This document shows, piece after piece, positions 16,716 to 25,285 of a stretch of 61,155 bases of DNA; the first letter of the stretch is position 1; each line of letters opens with the position of its first letter. The stretch spans positions 1 to 61,155 of the forward strand of contig NZ_JAFKFX010000046.1 of NCBI RefSeq assembly GCF_017308075.1, in the 5' to 3' direction. A program made the position numbers and the translations under genes. This DNA comes from Allobosea sp. GTDB taxonomy: Bacteria; Pseudomonadota; Alphaproteobacteria; Rhizobiales; Beijerinckiaceae. The notes under the pieces were generated by a model. It saw only the letters and a list, made by a program, of their open reading frames with translations, was not told the DNA's origin and made no database searches.

Positions 16716-17510
16716 TCAGGATGGCGGTCCCAGCGCGGCTCTCAGGGCGGCCTCGCTGGCCGCGAGTTTTTCGGCCGCGATCGTCGCCTGCCAGCCGGCC
16801 TTGCCCGGGTTATGCGCCCAGCCCGGATCGATCCCGGCCGGCACCCTGACGACCTCCCCGGTCCGCTTATTGGTCCAGTCGCGATCGACGTCGTCCGGCG
16901 GCTCGAATCTGAGCTTCGAACGCATCCGCTCGACGTCGCGGTCCGAGAGCGACTGCAGGGTGCAGCGGCAGCCCCAGCCACAGGGTGGCGCCCAGCGGTT
17001 CCAATAAGGATGGTCGACGGGCAGGCAGAGATTGTGCCTGGCTGCATGCTCGGGCCTGGCGCGACCGTCCAGGATCGCGACATAGCGAAGCCAGGGGCGG
17101 GCCGCCTTGTTCCGCTCAAAATTAGCCCAGTGCCCGGCTGCGTAGGAGACGCGCATGTTGACGTCAAAGATGGTGCGCAGGCGTCGAACCGAGCCGAGTT
17201 CGGCGAGCTCGGTCTCGCCGGTATCCGGGTCGAGCGCGGGCGCCTTGCCCCACCAGCCCTTCGCCTGAAGGATCGGCCGCAGACGCTTCTGGAAATCTGC
17301 CTCCAGTTCGCCCTCGGAGAGAGCCGCCTCGATCCCGTCGAAGATATCGGCAAGGATGTCGAAGCCGGCACTCTTCGCGACGGTGGACATCGTCGCGTGG
17401 ATATCCTGCCAGACGTCCTGCCAGGCGAAGCTGGGCTCCAGCCGCTTCCTGCGCGCCCGCAGCGCCGCGATCGCGTCTCGCGGCGGCAAAGGCTTGAGCG
17501 CGATCGTCAC
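16716..17510 (-). CDS. Phage head morphogenesis protein (MuF / gp30-like)
   Basis: The 264-aa protein has the MuF pattern in its second half: NMRVSYAAGHWANFER, then YVAILDGRARPEHAARHNLC and PPCGWGCRCTLQSLSDRDVE, with the conserved Cys-x-Cys near 190. MuF proteins are minor head proteins at the portal vertex. It follows the portal gene by three bases, the standard order. Mu's own gpF is longer. Confidence 0.88.
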   Translation of the reverse strand: MTIALKPLPPRDAIAALRARRKRLEPSFAWQDVWQDIHATMSTVAKSAGFDILADIFDGIEAALSEGELEADFQKRLRPILQAKGWWGKAPALDPDTGETELAELGSVRRLRTIFDVNMRVSYAAGHWANFERNKAARPWLRYVAILDGRARPEHAARHNLCLPVDHPYWNRWAPPCGWGCRCTLQSLSDRDVERMRSKLRFEPPDDVDRDWTNKRTGEVVRVPAGIDPGWAHNPGKAGWQATIAAEKLAASEAALRAALGPPS

Positions 17511-17513
17511 CGG

Positions 17514-19073
17514 CTACAGCCCATCGTCGACCTCGCCTGCGAGGCGGGCGGCGAAGGCGGCCTGGGCGAGCTTGTCCGCCAGGACGCCGACGTCCATCTG
17601 CTCGATATGGGCCATCATGATCGCGCGGATCTCGCTCAGATCCTGCGCGCCGGCGAGTTTCATCTCGATATCGGCGACGATCGGGCCGACCAGGCTTTCC
17701 CAGCCCTCGTCTGCGAGGATGCTGGCCACGGCGCGATCGATGGCGTCGGTCGCTACCTGCGACTGCTGCGACTGAAGTGCCGTCCGCACCGGCACGGGCG
17801 GCCGTGCCGGCGGCAATTCTGGATCGAACGCCGCAGCGGGCTTGCCCAGAAGCTCTTCATCCGCCTCCGGATCCGGCAGGCCGAGCTTGTCGCGCATCGT
17901 CGACATGCCGACCTTCAGACCTAGCGGAACCAGCTTGGCGACGTTGGCGACGAGCTTCTCAACGTCGGCCTGGTCGGGCCGACTGATCTTGATCTTCGGA
18001 TAGGCGCGCCGGGGTCCGAGGTTGAGATCGACCACCGGCCGCGCGAGATCCCGGTTCAGTGTCGCGGCGACCTGACGAGCATCGGCCGTCTCGATATCCT
18101 CACGCACGCCATCATGCACACGGGCAGTCGCATAACCACCGGCGGTGGCGTCAGTGGTCTGCGTCTGTCCCAGCACCGCCTTGGAAACCTGCTGGTCCAG
18201 CCAGTTCGCGCGCTTCTCGTAGAGCTCATGGCTACCAGAAATCTTGCTCTCGACGATCTCGACCGCCATGCCGGCCGGCACGATCGCGGCATAGTCGACA
18301 CCGATGTTGGAGACGGCGCGCAGCAGCACCTCCTTATCGGCCTCGGTCGCGCCGCCATCGTATTTGCCGAGCCGCAGCGGCTGGCCGTAGGCCTCGGCGA
18401 AGATCGCCCAGTCCTTCACCGTGAAGGCCTTGAACAGGAACGCCCATGCGGCTGCCCGCGCCAGGCCGCCGCGGATCGGCAGGCCTGATTTCGCCTTGGC
18501 GACATGGGTGATCCAGCCGAACGGCTTCAGCGGCTGCGGTGGCCCATTCTCGCGCAGGAGCAACGTCTCGCCATCGTTGCGGGCGAACTCGAAGAAGCGC
18601 GGATCGCGCCAGCGCAGAGCCGTCGGCCGCCACTGGCCCTCGGAGGTGTCCCAGATGATCTCCGTCGCGGAGAAGCCCTTGCCGATGGCATCCAGGATGT
18701 CGATGAGCTCGTCGGCGAAGCAGTCGCGGCCGATGACCTCCCGGACGAGGTCGGCCGCGGCGATGTCTTCGGGCTGGTCACTGGCGGCTTCGACCGAAAT
18801 ATCGAGACCGGCGACCTGGCGCTTCCGGATGCCGAGCACACCGGCATAGTGCAGGTCACGCTCCTCCATATCCTCGGCGAGCTCGAGATAGCGCATCGGG
18901 TCGCCGTCGATCGAATCTCGGAGAATGCGCGCCAAGCGGCCCGGCGTGAGGCCCGCGGCCGGATGTCCGCCGGAATAGGGCTGGCGCACGCTGGTGACGG
19001 AGGGCGCACCCTGCTCGCGCTTCAGCGCCGAGGTGTCGATGGGCCGGCCGGAGGCATCCAGGAGCGTTGCCAT
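17514..19073 (-). CDS. Portal protein (DUF935, Mu gp29-like)
   Basis: The 519-aa product has DUF935 features: LARILRDSIDGDPMRYLELA, EDMEERDLHYAGVLGIRKRQ, KDWAIFAEAYGQPLRLGKYD and LGQTQTTDATAGGYATARVH. The dodecameric portal is the DNA gate of the head and docking point for terminase. It overlaps the TerL gene by one base and precedes MuF, the Mu order gp28-gp29-gp30. Confidence 0.93.
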   Translation of the reverse strand: MATLLDASGRPIDTSALKREQGAPSVTSVRQPYSGGHPAAGLTPGRLARILRDSIDGDPMRYLELAEDMEERDLHYAGVLGIRKRQVAGLDISVEAASDQPEDIAAADLVREVIGRDCFADELIDILDAIGKGFSATEIIWDTSEGQWRPTALRWRDPRFFEFARNDGETLLLRENGPPQPLKPFGWITHVAKAKSGLPIRGGLARAAAWAFLFKAFTVKDWAIFAEAYGQPLRLGKYDGGATEADKEVLLRAVSNIGVDYAAIVPAGMAVEIVESKISGSHELYEKRANWLDQQVSKAVLGQTQTTDATAGGYATARVHDGVREDIETADARQVAATLNRDLARPVVDLNLGPRRAYPKIKISRPDQADVEKLVANVAKLVPLGLKVGMSTMRDKLGLPDPEADEELLGKPAAAFDPELPPARPPVPVRTALQSQQSQVATDAIDRAVASILADEGWESLVGPIVADIEMKLAGAQDLSEIRAIMMAHIEQMDVGVLADKLAQAAFAARLAGEVDDGL

Positions 19074-20431
19074 CAGAAGATTCCTCTCCGCCGCCGGGCC
19101 GAGCTCAAGCGATAAGGCGCCTCGTCATCGCCGGCGGCGCGCTCGTCGAAGCGGGATGCTGCGATCGGAACGGGCTTGTAGCCGTATTCGACAGGGCCGC
19201 CGGCCGCGTTGATGCCGAGAAACGCCGCCCAGGTCCGGTCGGCATGGTCGTCGTCGCGCTCGGCGACGAAACGCGGCGCGCCGGTGGCCGAGGCGACCTT
19301 GCGCAGCTTGTGCAGATCCGAGCGCAAAGCCGGGTCGCCTTCCTTGATCCGCACGGTGCGGTCCTCGAAGCGTTCCTTGCCGGCCGTCGCCATGATCAGT
19401 TTGTTCGGGCCGGTGAACAGCACGCCCTCGATGCGTCCGCCATAGCGGCGCTGGGCGTCCTCTACCGGCTTTTCGCCCATGCCGGTCTGGTCGATGCAGG
19501 CCCGCGCGACCCGGTAGGTGCGCATGATCCGGTCGAACTCTTCGTCCATGTCGGCGAAGGTCGCGCGCTTCTGCTCGACGCGCTCGCGCTCCCACAGGAC
19601 GTCGCCGACCTGCTCCCAGACGAAGATGACGTGAAGGTCGTTGCGCCGACCGATGTCGCGGCCGACGAAGCACGGACCGCCCTGGTAGCCGGACGGATCG
19701 CCGGCGCCGGGATCCTCGCAGGAGGTGATCAGCTCATAGGAGAGCCAGGCGCTGGCCTCGTCGAGATATTTGAGCTCGTATTCCTGCGCCCAGGCGTCCT
19801 CGTCGGCAATACCGGCGCGCAGTTCGTCGATATTGCGCGGGAGCCCGTCCGCCACGGCCTGGTAGATGTCGACGACGTGGCGGGACCAGAGCTCATCCTT
19901 GCCCGTGTCGAGCTCGTAGAACTTCCCGGATTTCCCGTTCGGCGTCGAGGTGACGCGCAGTTTCCACCCGGCAGAGATGACCGGGAACAGCGCCTTCCAG
20001 ATCTCGCCCGAGTCCTTATGGAAGGCGAACTCGTCCAGGAAGACATTGGCCGAGAAGCCGCGCGCCGTGTCCGGGTTCGCGGGCAGCGCCGTGATGCGGG
20101 ATCCATGCGGGAGGTCGATCTCCATCGCCCGAAATGCCGGGCCGGCTTCGCTCTTCCAGTCGAAGTCGTTTTCGGTGAAGACGAGCCCATAGGCCTTGGC
20201 ATGCAGTTTGATGCCTTCGTTCATGGCCTCTTTGGCCTGGCGCTCGCCGCGCGAAAGAATAACCCAGCGCGTGCGGCGGCCTTCGATCGCAGCTGCGAAG
20301 GCATCGTCCACGACCTCCAGCGTGGTCGTGAAGGTCTTGCCGGTCTGGCGAGCGAACTTACCGATCTTGAACCTGGCGGGATCGGAGATCCAGCGACGCT
20401 GGTATGCGTAGAGGAGCGGCGCGACCTTCAT
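19073..20431 (-). CDS. Terminase large subunit (Mu gp28-like)
   Basis: The 452-aa protein has an ATPase half with Walker A-like ARQTGKT (27-33) and Walker B VFLDEF (130-135), followed by TSTPNGKSGKFYE. The nuclease half begins near FVGRDIGRRNDLHV (Asp259 as likely metal ligand). It packages DNA and makes headful cuts; in transposable phages packaging starts at the integrated end and takes flanking host DNA. It overlaps the small subunit by four bases. Confidence 0.93.
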   Translation of the reverse strand: MKVAPLLYAYQRRWISDPARFKIGKFARQTGKTFTTTLEVVDDAFAAAIEGRRTRWVILSRGERQAKEAMNEGIKLHAKAYGLVFTENDFDWKSEAGPAFRAMEIDLPHGSRITALPANPDTARGFSANVFLDEFAFHKDSGEIWKALFPVISAGWKLRVTSTPNGKSGKFYELDTGKDELWSRHVVDIYQAVADGLPRNIDELRAGIADEDAWAQEYELKYLDEASAWLSYELITSCEDPGAGDPSGYQGGPCFVGRDIGRRNDLHVIFVWEQVGDVLWERERVEQKRATFADMDEEFDRIMRTYRVARACIDQTGMGEKPVEDAQRRYGGRIEGVLFTGPNKLIMATAGKERFEDRTVRIKEGDPALRSDLHKLRKVASATGAPRFVAERDDDHADRTWAAFLGINAAGGPVEYGYKPVPIAASRFDERAAGDDEAPYRLSSARRRRGIF

Positions 20432-20991
20432 GTCATGCCGTAGGATTCGCGGATGAGGCGCAGGATCTCCGAGCCATCGACGGCGCGGCCGCTCTTTTCG
20501 ACGGCTCCAATCGCATCCTCGGCCGCTTTCACCAGCTTCTCGCGCTCGGCATCCTGTGTCCGCCGGCGATGGTCGGCCGACGCGCGCTGCGCCATCACGG
20601 TTTCCCTATGCGCCCGCGACAGCTCGAGCGCCTGCTTCGGCGTGATGTCCGGGGCGTCCAGCAGCTCGTCGATCAGGGTCTTCAGGAACTCGGCAAGGAT
20701 GATGTCGTGCTGGCCGATCTCCTCCGGCGTCAGCTTCTCGGCGAGACCGGCATACATGGTGCGCCGCTCGTCGAGCTGCATGGCACGCTTGCGCAGCCGC
20801 ACACTCGCCCGCGAGAACGCACTCGCCGAGATTGGATCGACCCCTTTCGTGCCGAGCCTGTCGTTGAGCTCGAACAGGATGTCGGCCTGCGTCCGCTGGC
20901 GCTGGTTCATCTCGCCCATCGCCCAGACGATGTCGTCACGGGCGTGGTCGGGAACGAGATCGAGAGAGTTGAGGCGCCTGCGCTCGGCCAT
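20428..20991 (-). CDS. Terminase small subunit (DUF3486, Mu gp27-like)
   Basis: The 187-aa protein starts MAERRRLNSLDLVPDHARDD and continues with MGEMNQRQRTQADILFELND, the DUF3486 signature of Mu-like small terminases. The C-terminus is a charged helix. It should recognise the phage end and load the large subunit. Confidence 0.88.
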   Translation of the reverse strand: MAERRRLNSLDLVPDHARDDIVWAMGEMNQRQRTQADILFELNDRLGTKGVDPISASAFSRASVRLRKRAMQLDERRTMYAGLAEKLTPEEIGQHDIILAEFLKTLIDELLDAPDITPKQALELSRAHRETVMAQRASADHRRRTQDAEREKLVKAAEDAIGAVEKSGRAVDGSEILRLIRESYGMT

Positions 20992-20993
20992 GA

Positions 20994-21293
20994 TCAGGCC
21001 TCCACGCGCGACGGCCGCTTCACGCCCTCGATCACCAGGCGGCGCTGGACATGATCTGAGCCCTTCGAGGTTAGCGTGGCCACCCGAACCGTGTTGGCCG
21101 TGATGATCGCGACCGCGCCCATGCTGGCCAGCCAGTTGAGCTCGTCATGGACCCAGTCACGCGAGCGCGTGATGCCAAAGTGCTCCAGGGCTTGGCGCAG
21201 CAGCTCGGAATTGAGCCGGCCGTCGCTCTCCTGCTCAAGTGCGCGCAGGATGATGAGGCGAGCTTCCTGGCGGATAAGGGCATCCATGCTCAT
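20994..21293 (-). CDS. Winged-helix phage protein (VpaChn25_0724-like)
   Basis: The 99-aa product has an ArsR-like winged-helix outline: EARLIILRALEQESDGRLNS, then LEHFGITRSRDWVHDELNWL, and VATLTSKGSDHVQRRLVIEG at the end. This matches a small family found just before small terminase genes in Mu-like phages. The function is unknown; DNA binding is inferred from the fold. It overlaps the DUF2730 stop by four bases. Confidence 0.8.
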   Translation of the reverse strand: MSMDALIRQEARLIILRALEQESDGRLNSELLRQALEHFGITRSRDWVHDELNWLASMGAVAIITANTVRVATLTSKGSDHVQRRLVIEGVKRPSRVEA

Positions 21294-21646
21294 CGCTTCG
21301 CCTGTTCCAGCAAAAATTCCTGAAGGCGATCTGAGATCGCGGCGACCGGCTTCAACTGCTCGCCCATGGCGCGCAGCTCGCCCTTCAGGTCCGACAGAGA
21401 GAGTTCGATGCCATGCACGCTCCGGCGATCCGGCAAGTGACGAAACTCGCTTTCGAGTTTCGCAACGCGGTCCTCGGCGGCGTCCACCTTCTCAGCCAGC
21501 ACCTTGATGCGCCCGTCGCGCTCGACCAGCGAAGCCGCATGAGCGTCTCGAGTGACGAACTTGCTCGCCAGCACCAGGACGACGATGTTGCCGACCAGCG
21601 CCAACGCGGCGCCGTATTGCTGCAGGAAGGTCAACATGTCACCCAC
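21290..21646 (-). CDS. DUF2730-like membrane-anchored coiled-coil protein
   Basis: The 118-aa protein has one N-terminal membrane helix (about residues 10-30) and then a long coiled coil (DAAEDRVAKLESEFRHLPDR). This is the DUF2730 layout seen in lysis or head modules of Mu-like phages. The GTG start at 21646 is preferred because GGAGGG lies six bases upstream. A spanin- or holin-accessory role is possible but unproven. Confidence 0.78.
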   Translation of the reverse strand: MGDMLTFLQQYGAALALVGNIVVLVLASKFVTRDAHAASLVERDGRIKVLAEKVDAAEDRVAKLESEFRHLPDRRSVHGIELSLSDLKGELRAMGEQLKPVAAISDRLQEFLLEQAKR

Positions 21647-21660
21647 GAGACGCCCTCCGA

Positions 21661-22134
21661 TCAGCGCTTAGGCTGCGCTGGCGCCTCGAGCACCAGGGCC
21701 GGACGGCCCGCCAGCTCCAGCTGCGTGGCCTTGGCCCTGACCATGTCGAGCAGAAGCCCGTCAGCCGGTTTCAGTGCCTTCAGCGCATCGGGTACGGACT
21801 CACGGACATAGTCGACGCCGGACTCGAGTGCCGCGGCACGGGCATCGGCCGGGGTCAGCCCCTGGGCGACGAATTCAGCAACCATGGAGAGGGCAAGGCT
21901 CGCGCCCGTCAAAAGCGCCGAATGCAGCGCATCGCGGTGACGTGCCTCCATGGTGACGCCGAACAGACGCTTGAGACCAGCCGCGACGAAGCCGGCCACG
22001 GCCGTGGCGATGGCCGCCGCCGCCCAGTCGATGACGGAGGAGAGCCCGAGCGAGAGCGCGGAAGGCTCGGCCGCGACTGCCGGCGCCGCGACGGCCGCGA
22101 GCATGAGGGTGATAGCGAATAGGAAAGGAGGCAT
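21661..22134 (-). CDS. Putative holin / lysis-module membrane protein
   Basis: The 157-aa product has a hydrophobic N-terminus resembling a signal anchor (MPPFLFAITLMLAAVAAPAV), a second hydrophobic stretch (VIDWAAAAIATAVAGFVAAG), and a soluble C-terminal half with GVDYVRESVPDALKAL. It lies directly after the endolysin, where a holin is expected. The order suggests it forms the lysis pore. I cannot exclude another membrane role. Confidence 0.6.
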   Translation of the reverse strand: MPPFLFAITLMLAAVAAPAVAAEPSALSLGLSSVIDWAAAAIATAVAGFVAAGLKRLFGVTMEARHRDALHSALLTGASLALSMVAEFVAQGLTPADARAAALESGVDYVRESVPDALKALKPADGLLLDMVRAKATQLELAGRPALVLEAPAQPKR

Positions 22135-22144
22135 CGGAGACCTT

Positions 22145-22963
22145 TCAGGACTGCGGGATGAGTGCCGACCAGCTCTTCGGGCCGACGATGCCGTCCGCGA
22201 CCAGCCCGGCGGACGCCTGGAAAGCCTTGACGGCGAGCTCCGTCGCCGCGCCGAAATCGCTGTCGAGCGTCAGCGGATAGCCGTGCAGGCGCAGGCGGAC
22301 CTGCAATGTCTCGACCGCGTCGACCTTCGAGCCGCGGCGCAGCACCGGATAGTGCCTGGCATCGATCGGCACGATCGCGGCCGCGGCGAGGCCCGCGATC
22401 TCGCGCTTGGCGCTGCCGAGATAGCGGCGACGGTCGTCAAGACCATTCAGGCCGCCATTGATCGCGCGGGTGACGCGCAGCAGATCGTCATCATCGGCCA
22501 TCGGCCCGATCTTTCGATCGCGCCAGTAGAGACAGGCGATCCGCAGCGAGACCACCGGGTCGGACGCGAGCTCGGGATTGCCTTCCAGGTCGAGACCAAG
22601 AAGGCCGCCGATGCGCCGGTAGTTGGCCCGTCCGGTCAGCTGAAAGATGCCGCGGCCGTGGTAGCGCGCGCCATCGCCGGGCTTGGTGTTGCCGAGATCG
22701 GCACGGCCGTCATAGCGGGCGAAGTAGCTGGCGCCGCCGAGCTCCTCGGTTGTGCTGAAGCCAGCGGATTCATGAGCGGCCTGAGCGAGGAAATGCTCGA
22801 TCCGGCGGGGCGTCACGATCTCGAATTCCGGCAGCACGACCGGCAGCGCCGGGCCGAGCGCGGCGATGATCGCGGTCTGCCGCGCCCGCTTGCTGACGGG
22901 AACTGCGGGCGCCATGGCGCGCAGCACCGAGGCATCGAGACGTGATACGAGGCTGGCGGACAT
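22145..22963 (-). CDS. Endolysin: GH19-type domain with peptidoglycan-binding domain
   Basis: The 272-aa enzyme has a GH19 chitinase-like lysozyme domain (about 20-190), with FLAQAAHESAGFSTTEELGG (likely catalytic Glu65 and Glu74) and YHGRGIFQLTGRANY. A PG_binding_1-type domain (about 205-270) holds DAVETLQVRLRLHGYPLTLD and VGPKSWSALI. It cleaves the glycan backbone at lysis. No signal peptide is seen, so release should need a holin. It is the first late gene, behind a dyad at 23015-23032. Confidence 0.92.
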   Translation of the reverse strand: MSASLVSRLDASVLRAMAPAVPVSKRARQTAIIAALGPALPVVLPEFEIVTPRRIEHFLAQAAHESAGFSTTEELGGASYFARYDGRADLGNTKPGDGARYHGRGIFQLTGRANYRRIGGLLGLDLEGNPELASDPVVSLRIACLYWRDRKIGPMADDDDLLRVTRAINGGLNGLDDRRRYLGSAKREIAGLAAAAIVPIDARHYPVLRRGSKVDAVETLQVRLRLHGYPLTLDSDFGAATELAVKAFQASAGLVADGIVGPKSWSALIPQS

Positions 22964-23014
22964 TGCGCACTCCGGCTGTAAGCCGAAGATGCGCGGAGGG
23001 CGCGGACCTGATGG

Positions 23015-23032
23015 GGCTGGCAGCTGTCAGCC
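23015..23032 (-). promoter_or_regulatory. Dyad upstream of endolysin gene (putative Plys activator site)
   Basis: GGCTGGCA-GC-TGTCAGCC differs from the perfect dyad at 16433-16450 by one arm base and the two-base centre. It lies 52 bp before the endolysin ATG, directly downstream of the Mor-like regulator gene. This matches Mu, where C activates Plys. No second activator gene is seen in the window. Confidence 0.7.
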
Positions 23033-23091
23033 CAGGGGCCTCATGGCGGTTGCCGCGCGTCGACGACGATGCAGCAATCCGGCCTGCGCGT

Positions 23092-23496
23092 CTAGAAGAG
23101 CTCGCCCTGGTCGCCGGCGAGGCGCCGCCGCAGCCGGAATACCGTGCGCTCGTGCAGACCGGCCGCCCGCGCTGCTGCACGCGCGCTCTGGCCAGCTTCC
23201 AGCGCATCGATGGCGTTCCGGCGGGCGACGGACATCACGCCCATAGGACCGCGCGGGATGACCTCGTGGCGCACGCCCCGCCGCGATCCATCCGCATCCT
23301 CGATTGTCAGGCCGGAGCAGATGCTGTCGGCGCGCTCGCGGCCGACCAGGGCGACCAGCCAATGCCCGTCCGGCGCCGCTCGCGGGATGTCGACGCGCGT
23401 ACCGCCGACCGCCCGCGCCACGATCAGCGCGGTGTCGATATCGGTCGCGTCGGCAATCTCGCCGAGCAGGCCGGGCAGATCGGCGCGCTGGATCAT
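23092..23496 (-). CDS. mor: Mor/C-type transcription activator
   Basis: The 134-aa protein aligns by pattern with Mu Mor and C: an N-terminal dimerisation region (LPGLLGEIADATDIDTALIV), the Mor-family strand VGGTRVDIPRA (compare LGGGQVYIPRG in Mu Mor), and a C-terminal helix-turn-helix (SARAAARAAGLHERTVFRLR). Mu Mor and C bind dyads near -40 and recruit RNA polymerase to middle and late promoters. This is the last early gene, overlapping gemA by four bases, and lies just before a dyad at 23015-23032. Confidence 0.87.
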   Translation of the reverse strand: MIQRADLPGLLGEIADATDIDTALIVARAVGGTRVDIPRAAPDGHWLVALVGRERADSICSGLTIEDADGSRRGVRHEVIPRGPMGVMSVARRNAIDALEAGQSARAAARAAGLHERTVFRLRRRLAGDQGELF

Positions 23497-23900
23497 CGCT
23501 CCGGCTTCCGCTCGTCGAGCAGGCGCTTCTGCCAGGCCTTGAGCTGCTCGATCGCCTCGCGCGCCTGCGCCGGCTTCAGGAACTCGGGCGCCGAGACGGC
23601 AAAGCGACCGCGTACCCAGCTGCGCAGCGCAGCGCGGTCGAGCGGCCCGGAATGCAGCGCGCCCCACATCGCGTAGATCTTGCGGATCTCGGCGCGCTCG
23701 GACGGCGCCCTGGTCGAAGCTTTCGGCTGCCAGCCCAGGCGCTTGAATTCGGCGATGACGGCCGCGGCGCGCGCATCGGTCAGCTCGCGCGAGCTCTCGA
23801 CGCCGGCGACGCGGCGCAGCAGGCCGCGATAGGCGTCTTCGTCGAGCGCCAGTTCCTTCCTGGCGATGTGGATCTTGGCCAGCATGGCGGGATGGCTCAT
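23493..23900 (-). CDS. gemA: Regulatory protein GemA (DUF1018)
   Basis: The 135-aa product has DUF1018 features: IHIARKELALDEDAYRGLLR near the N-terminus, ELTDARAAAVIAEFKRLGWQ, then IRKIYAMWGALHS. In Mu, GemA affects host gene expression and DNA supercoiling, and its gene overlaps mor, as here. ATG 23900 gives ATGA overlap with the upstream gene and has GAGG eight bases before it, so it is preferred over GTG 23909. Confidence 0.9.
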   Translation of the reverse strand: MSHPAMLAKIHIARKELALDEDAYRGLLRRVAGVESSRELTDARAAAVIAEFKRLGWQPKASTRAPSERAEIRKIYAMWGALHSGPLDRAALRSWVRGRFAVSAPEFLKPAQAREAIEQLKAWQKRLLDERKPER

Positions 23901-24127
23901 CGGCTGCACCTCGCGATCGCGATCCGCAGCTCCAGCGCCTTGCGGGTGAGCTGCTTCAAACGGCCTTCAATGATGGTGGAACGGCGCGGCGCGATGCTGG
24001 CGATCACCGCCATGAGCCGGCGACGCTGCGCCTCGATCTCCGCGAGCTCGCTCGACGCCAGGAGCGCCATGAGGGGCGCGGCGTCAGAGGGAGCGGGACG
24101 GGCGGCGAGGAAGCGGGCCATGGTCAT
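23897..24127 (-). CDS. Small basic early protein, 76 aa
   Basis: The protein begins MTMARFLAARPAPSDAAPLM and is mostly helical, with a basic C-terminal half (RRSTIIEGRLKQLTRKALEL). No family is recognised. ATG 24127 has GGAAGG upstream; ATG 24121 is an alternative. It lies immediately upstream of gemA and overlaps it by four bases. Confidence 0.65.
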   Translation of the reverse strand: MTMARFLAARPAPSDAAPLMALLASSELAEIEAQRRRLMAVIASIAPRRSTIIEGRLKQLTRKALELRIAIARCSR

Positions 24128-24158
24128 GCGGCCCTTCCGGAGAAGGGCCGCGGCCGGA

Positions 24159-24368
24159 TCAGCCGGTGCGCAGGGCGAGGAAGTCCGCGTACAGGCTCTC
24201 GGCCTGGCGCGCCGGGATGTCGATCAGAGCTGCGAGGCGGTCCCGCCTGATGTCGATGAACTCGTCGTCCCGCGTCACCGGCATGGTGATCGTCGCGAGC
24301 CCGTCGAGCAGCATGTGCAGGCGGCGCAGCTTCTCTTCGAAGTCGAGCCAGTTCGGGGGGGCCGGCAT
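24159..24368 (-). CDS. Small early protein, 69 aa
   Basis: The protein MPAPPNWLDFEEKLRRLHML... is acidic and amphipathic. It starts three bases after the stop of the ORF6N gene, so it is probably translationally coupled. I see no known motif. It may be a phage-specific regulator or partner of its neighbour. Confidence 0.6.
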   Translation of the reverse strand: MPAPPNWLDFEEKLRRLHMLLDGLATITMPVTRDDEFIDIRRDRLAALIDIPARQAESLYADFLALRTG

Positions 24369-24371
24369 GGC

Positions 24372-24977
24372 TCAGACCTGTTGCGTGAACAAGTCCGGCT
24401 GAAGGGCTGGCGTGCCAGCCGGAAGTGCCTCGATCAGGCCGCGCGCCTCGCACAAGCGCAGCTCCAAAGCGAGCTTCTCCCGCGAATAGCTGGTGCCAGC
24501 CCAGATCGCGTGGAAGCTCAATCCCTCGCGCGTGCCCGCGACCGCCAGCGCCGTGATCGGCCTGGCTCGCGTCGCATCCGTGCGCAGCCTGGCGAGCAGG
24601 AAGCGCGTCTCCGCCATGGCCCGCTTCTCCAGCGCCGCGAAGGCGCGGTGGATGATTACTGAGACCTCGGCTGCCACCGGCGTCTTGAGAACCCCCGAAA
24701 GCGCCAGCGCGCCGGCATGGGTGAAGACCAGCGGAAGAGCGCGGTTTGCCTTGGTTGATACCGCATTTTGCGGTTTCAAAACCTTCAGCTCCGCTTCCGT
24801 GAGCCGGAAGGCGAAGTCGTCCGGAAAACGATCCGGATTGCGGCGGACCTGCTCGGTCACACGATCGGTCTGTGTTCCGTAAGCTTCCGCCAGATCGGCG
24901 GCGAGCATGAAAGGCTCGCGTCCCGACGCCTCGAAGATGCGCGCGGATAGGCCGGTGATGGAATGAAGGGTCTGCAT
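24372..24977 (-). CDS. ORF6N-domain protein (KilA-N-like, antirepressor-type)
   Basis: The 201-aa protein has the ORF6N signature: MLAADLAEAYGTQTDRVTEQ, RRNPDRFPDDFAFRLTEAEL and LPLVFTHAGALALSGVLKTP. This DNA-binding domain occurs in phage antirepressors and regulators. The C-terminal part (about 110-200) is helical with no recognised domain. ATG 24977 has GGAG six bases upstream. The 5' region (24978-25285) contains repeated CCAC/GTGG and GCATGC elements, suggesting separate control. Confidence 0.8.
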   Translation of the reverse strand: MQTLHSITGLSARIFEASGREPFMLAADLAEAYGTQTDRVTEQVRRNPDRFPDDFAFRLTEAELKVLKPQNAVSTKANRALPLVFTHAGALALSGVLKTPVAAEVSVIIHRAFAALEKRAMAETRFLLARLRTDATRARPITALAVAGTREGLSFHAIWAGTSYSREKLALELRLCEARGLIEALPAGTPALQPDLFTQQV

Positions 24978-25285
24978 GCGTGTCTCCACTGGTTTCCGAA
25001 GCCTGCGACGGCTCCGGGAGTTCGAAACGGCCGCCAGTGGACGGCTGTCCGCATGCCTTTAGGCTCACGCCCTGGACATACGCATGCGGCTCCCGGATGA
25101 TCTCGTCTGTGAAGACGCGCTCTCGGTGCGTGGCCGCCACTGGTCTGGTCGATCGGATCACGGGTTCGAAGCCGCTCACCGACGCGTTAACCATGGGGCG
25201 CTTCGCGCCGTTTGTCAAAAAGGACTCCACGACTCGCGCGCAAGCTGTCACCGTCGTTGTGGCGGCGAGTGCGGTGGAGGTGGAT
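24978..25285. promoter_or_regulatory. Divergent control region between ORF6N gene and plus-strand gene
   Basis: Three CCASTGG elements occur (24986-24992 and 25137-25143 as CCACTGG, 25034-25040 as CCAGTGG), two of them inside GGCCGCCASTGG. Three GCATGC sites lie at 24974, 25051 and 25082. This is the only divergent gap in the left half of the early operon. I see no strong -35/-10 pair. Operator function is an inference. Confidence 0.45.

Noticed and set aside
21661-22134. Exported enzyme because of the signal-like N-terminus
   Set aside because: No catalytic motif; a second hydrophobic segment and its place after the endolysin favour a lysis-module membrane protein.
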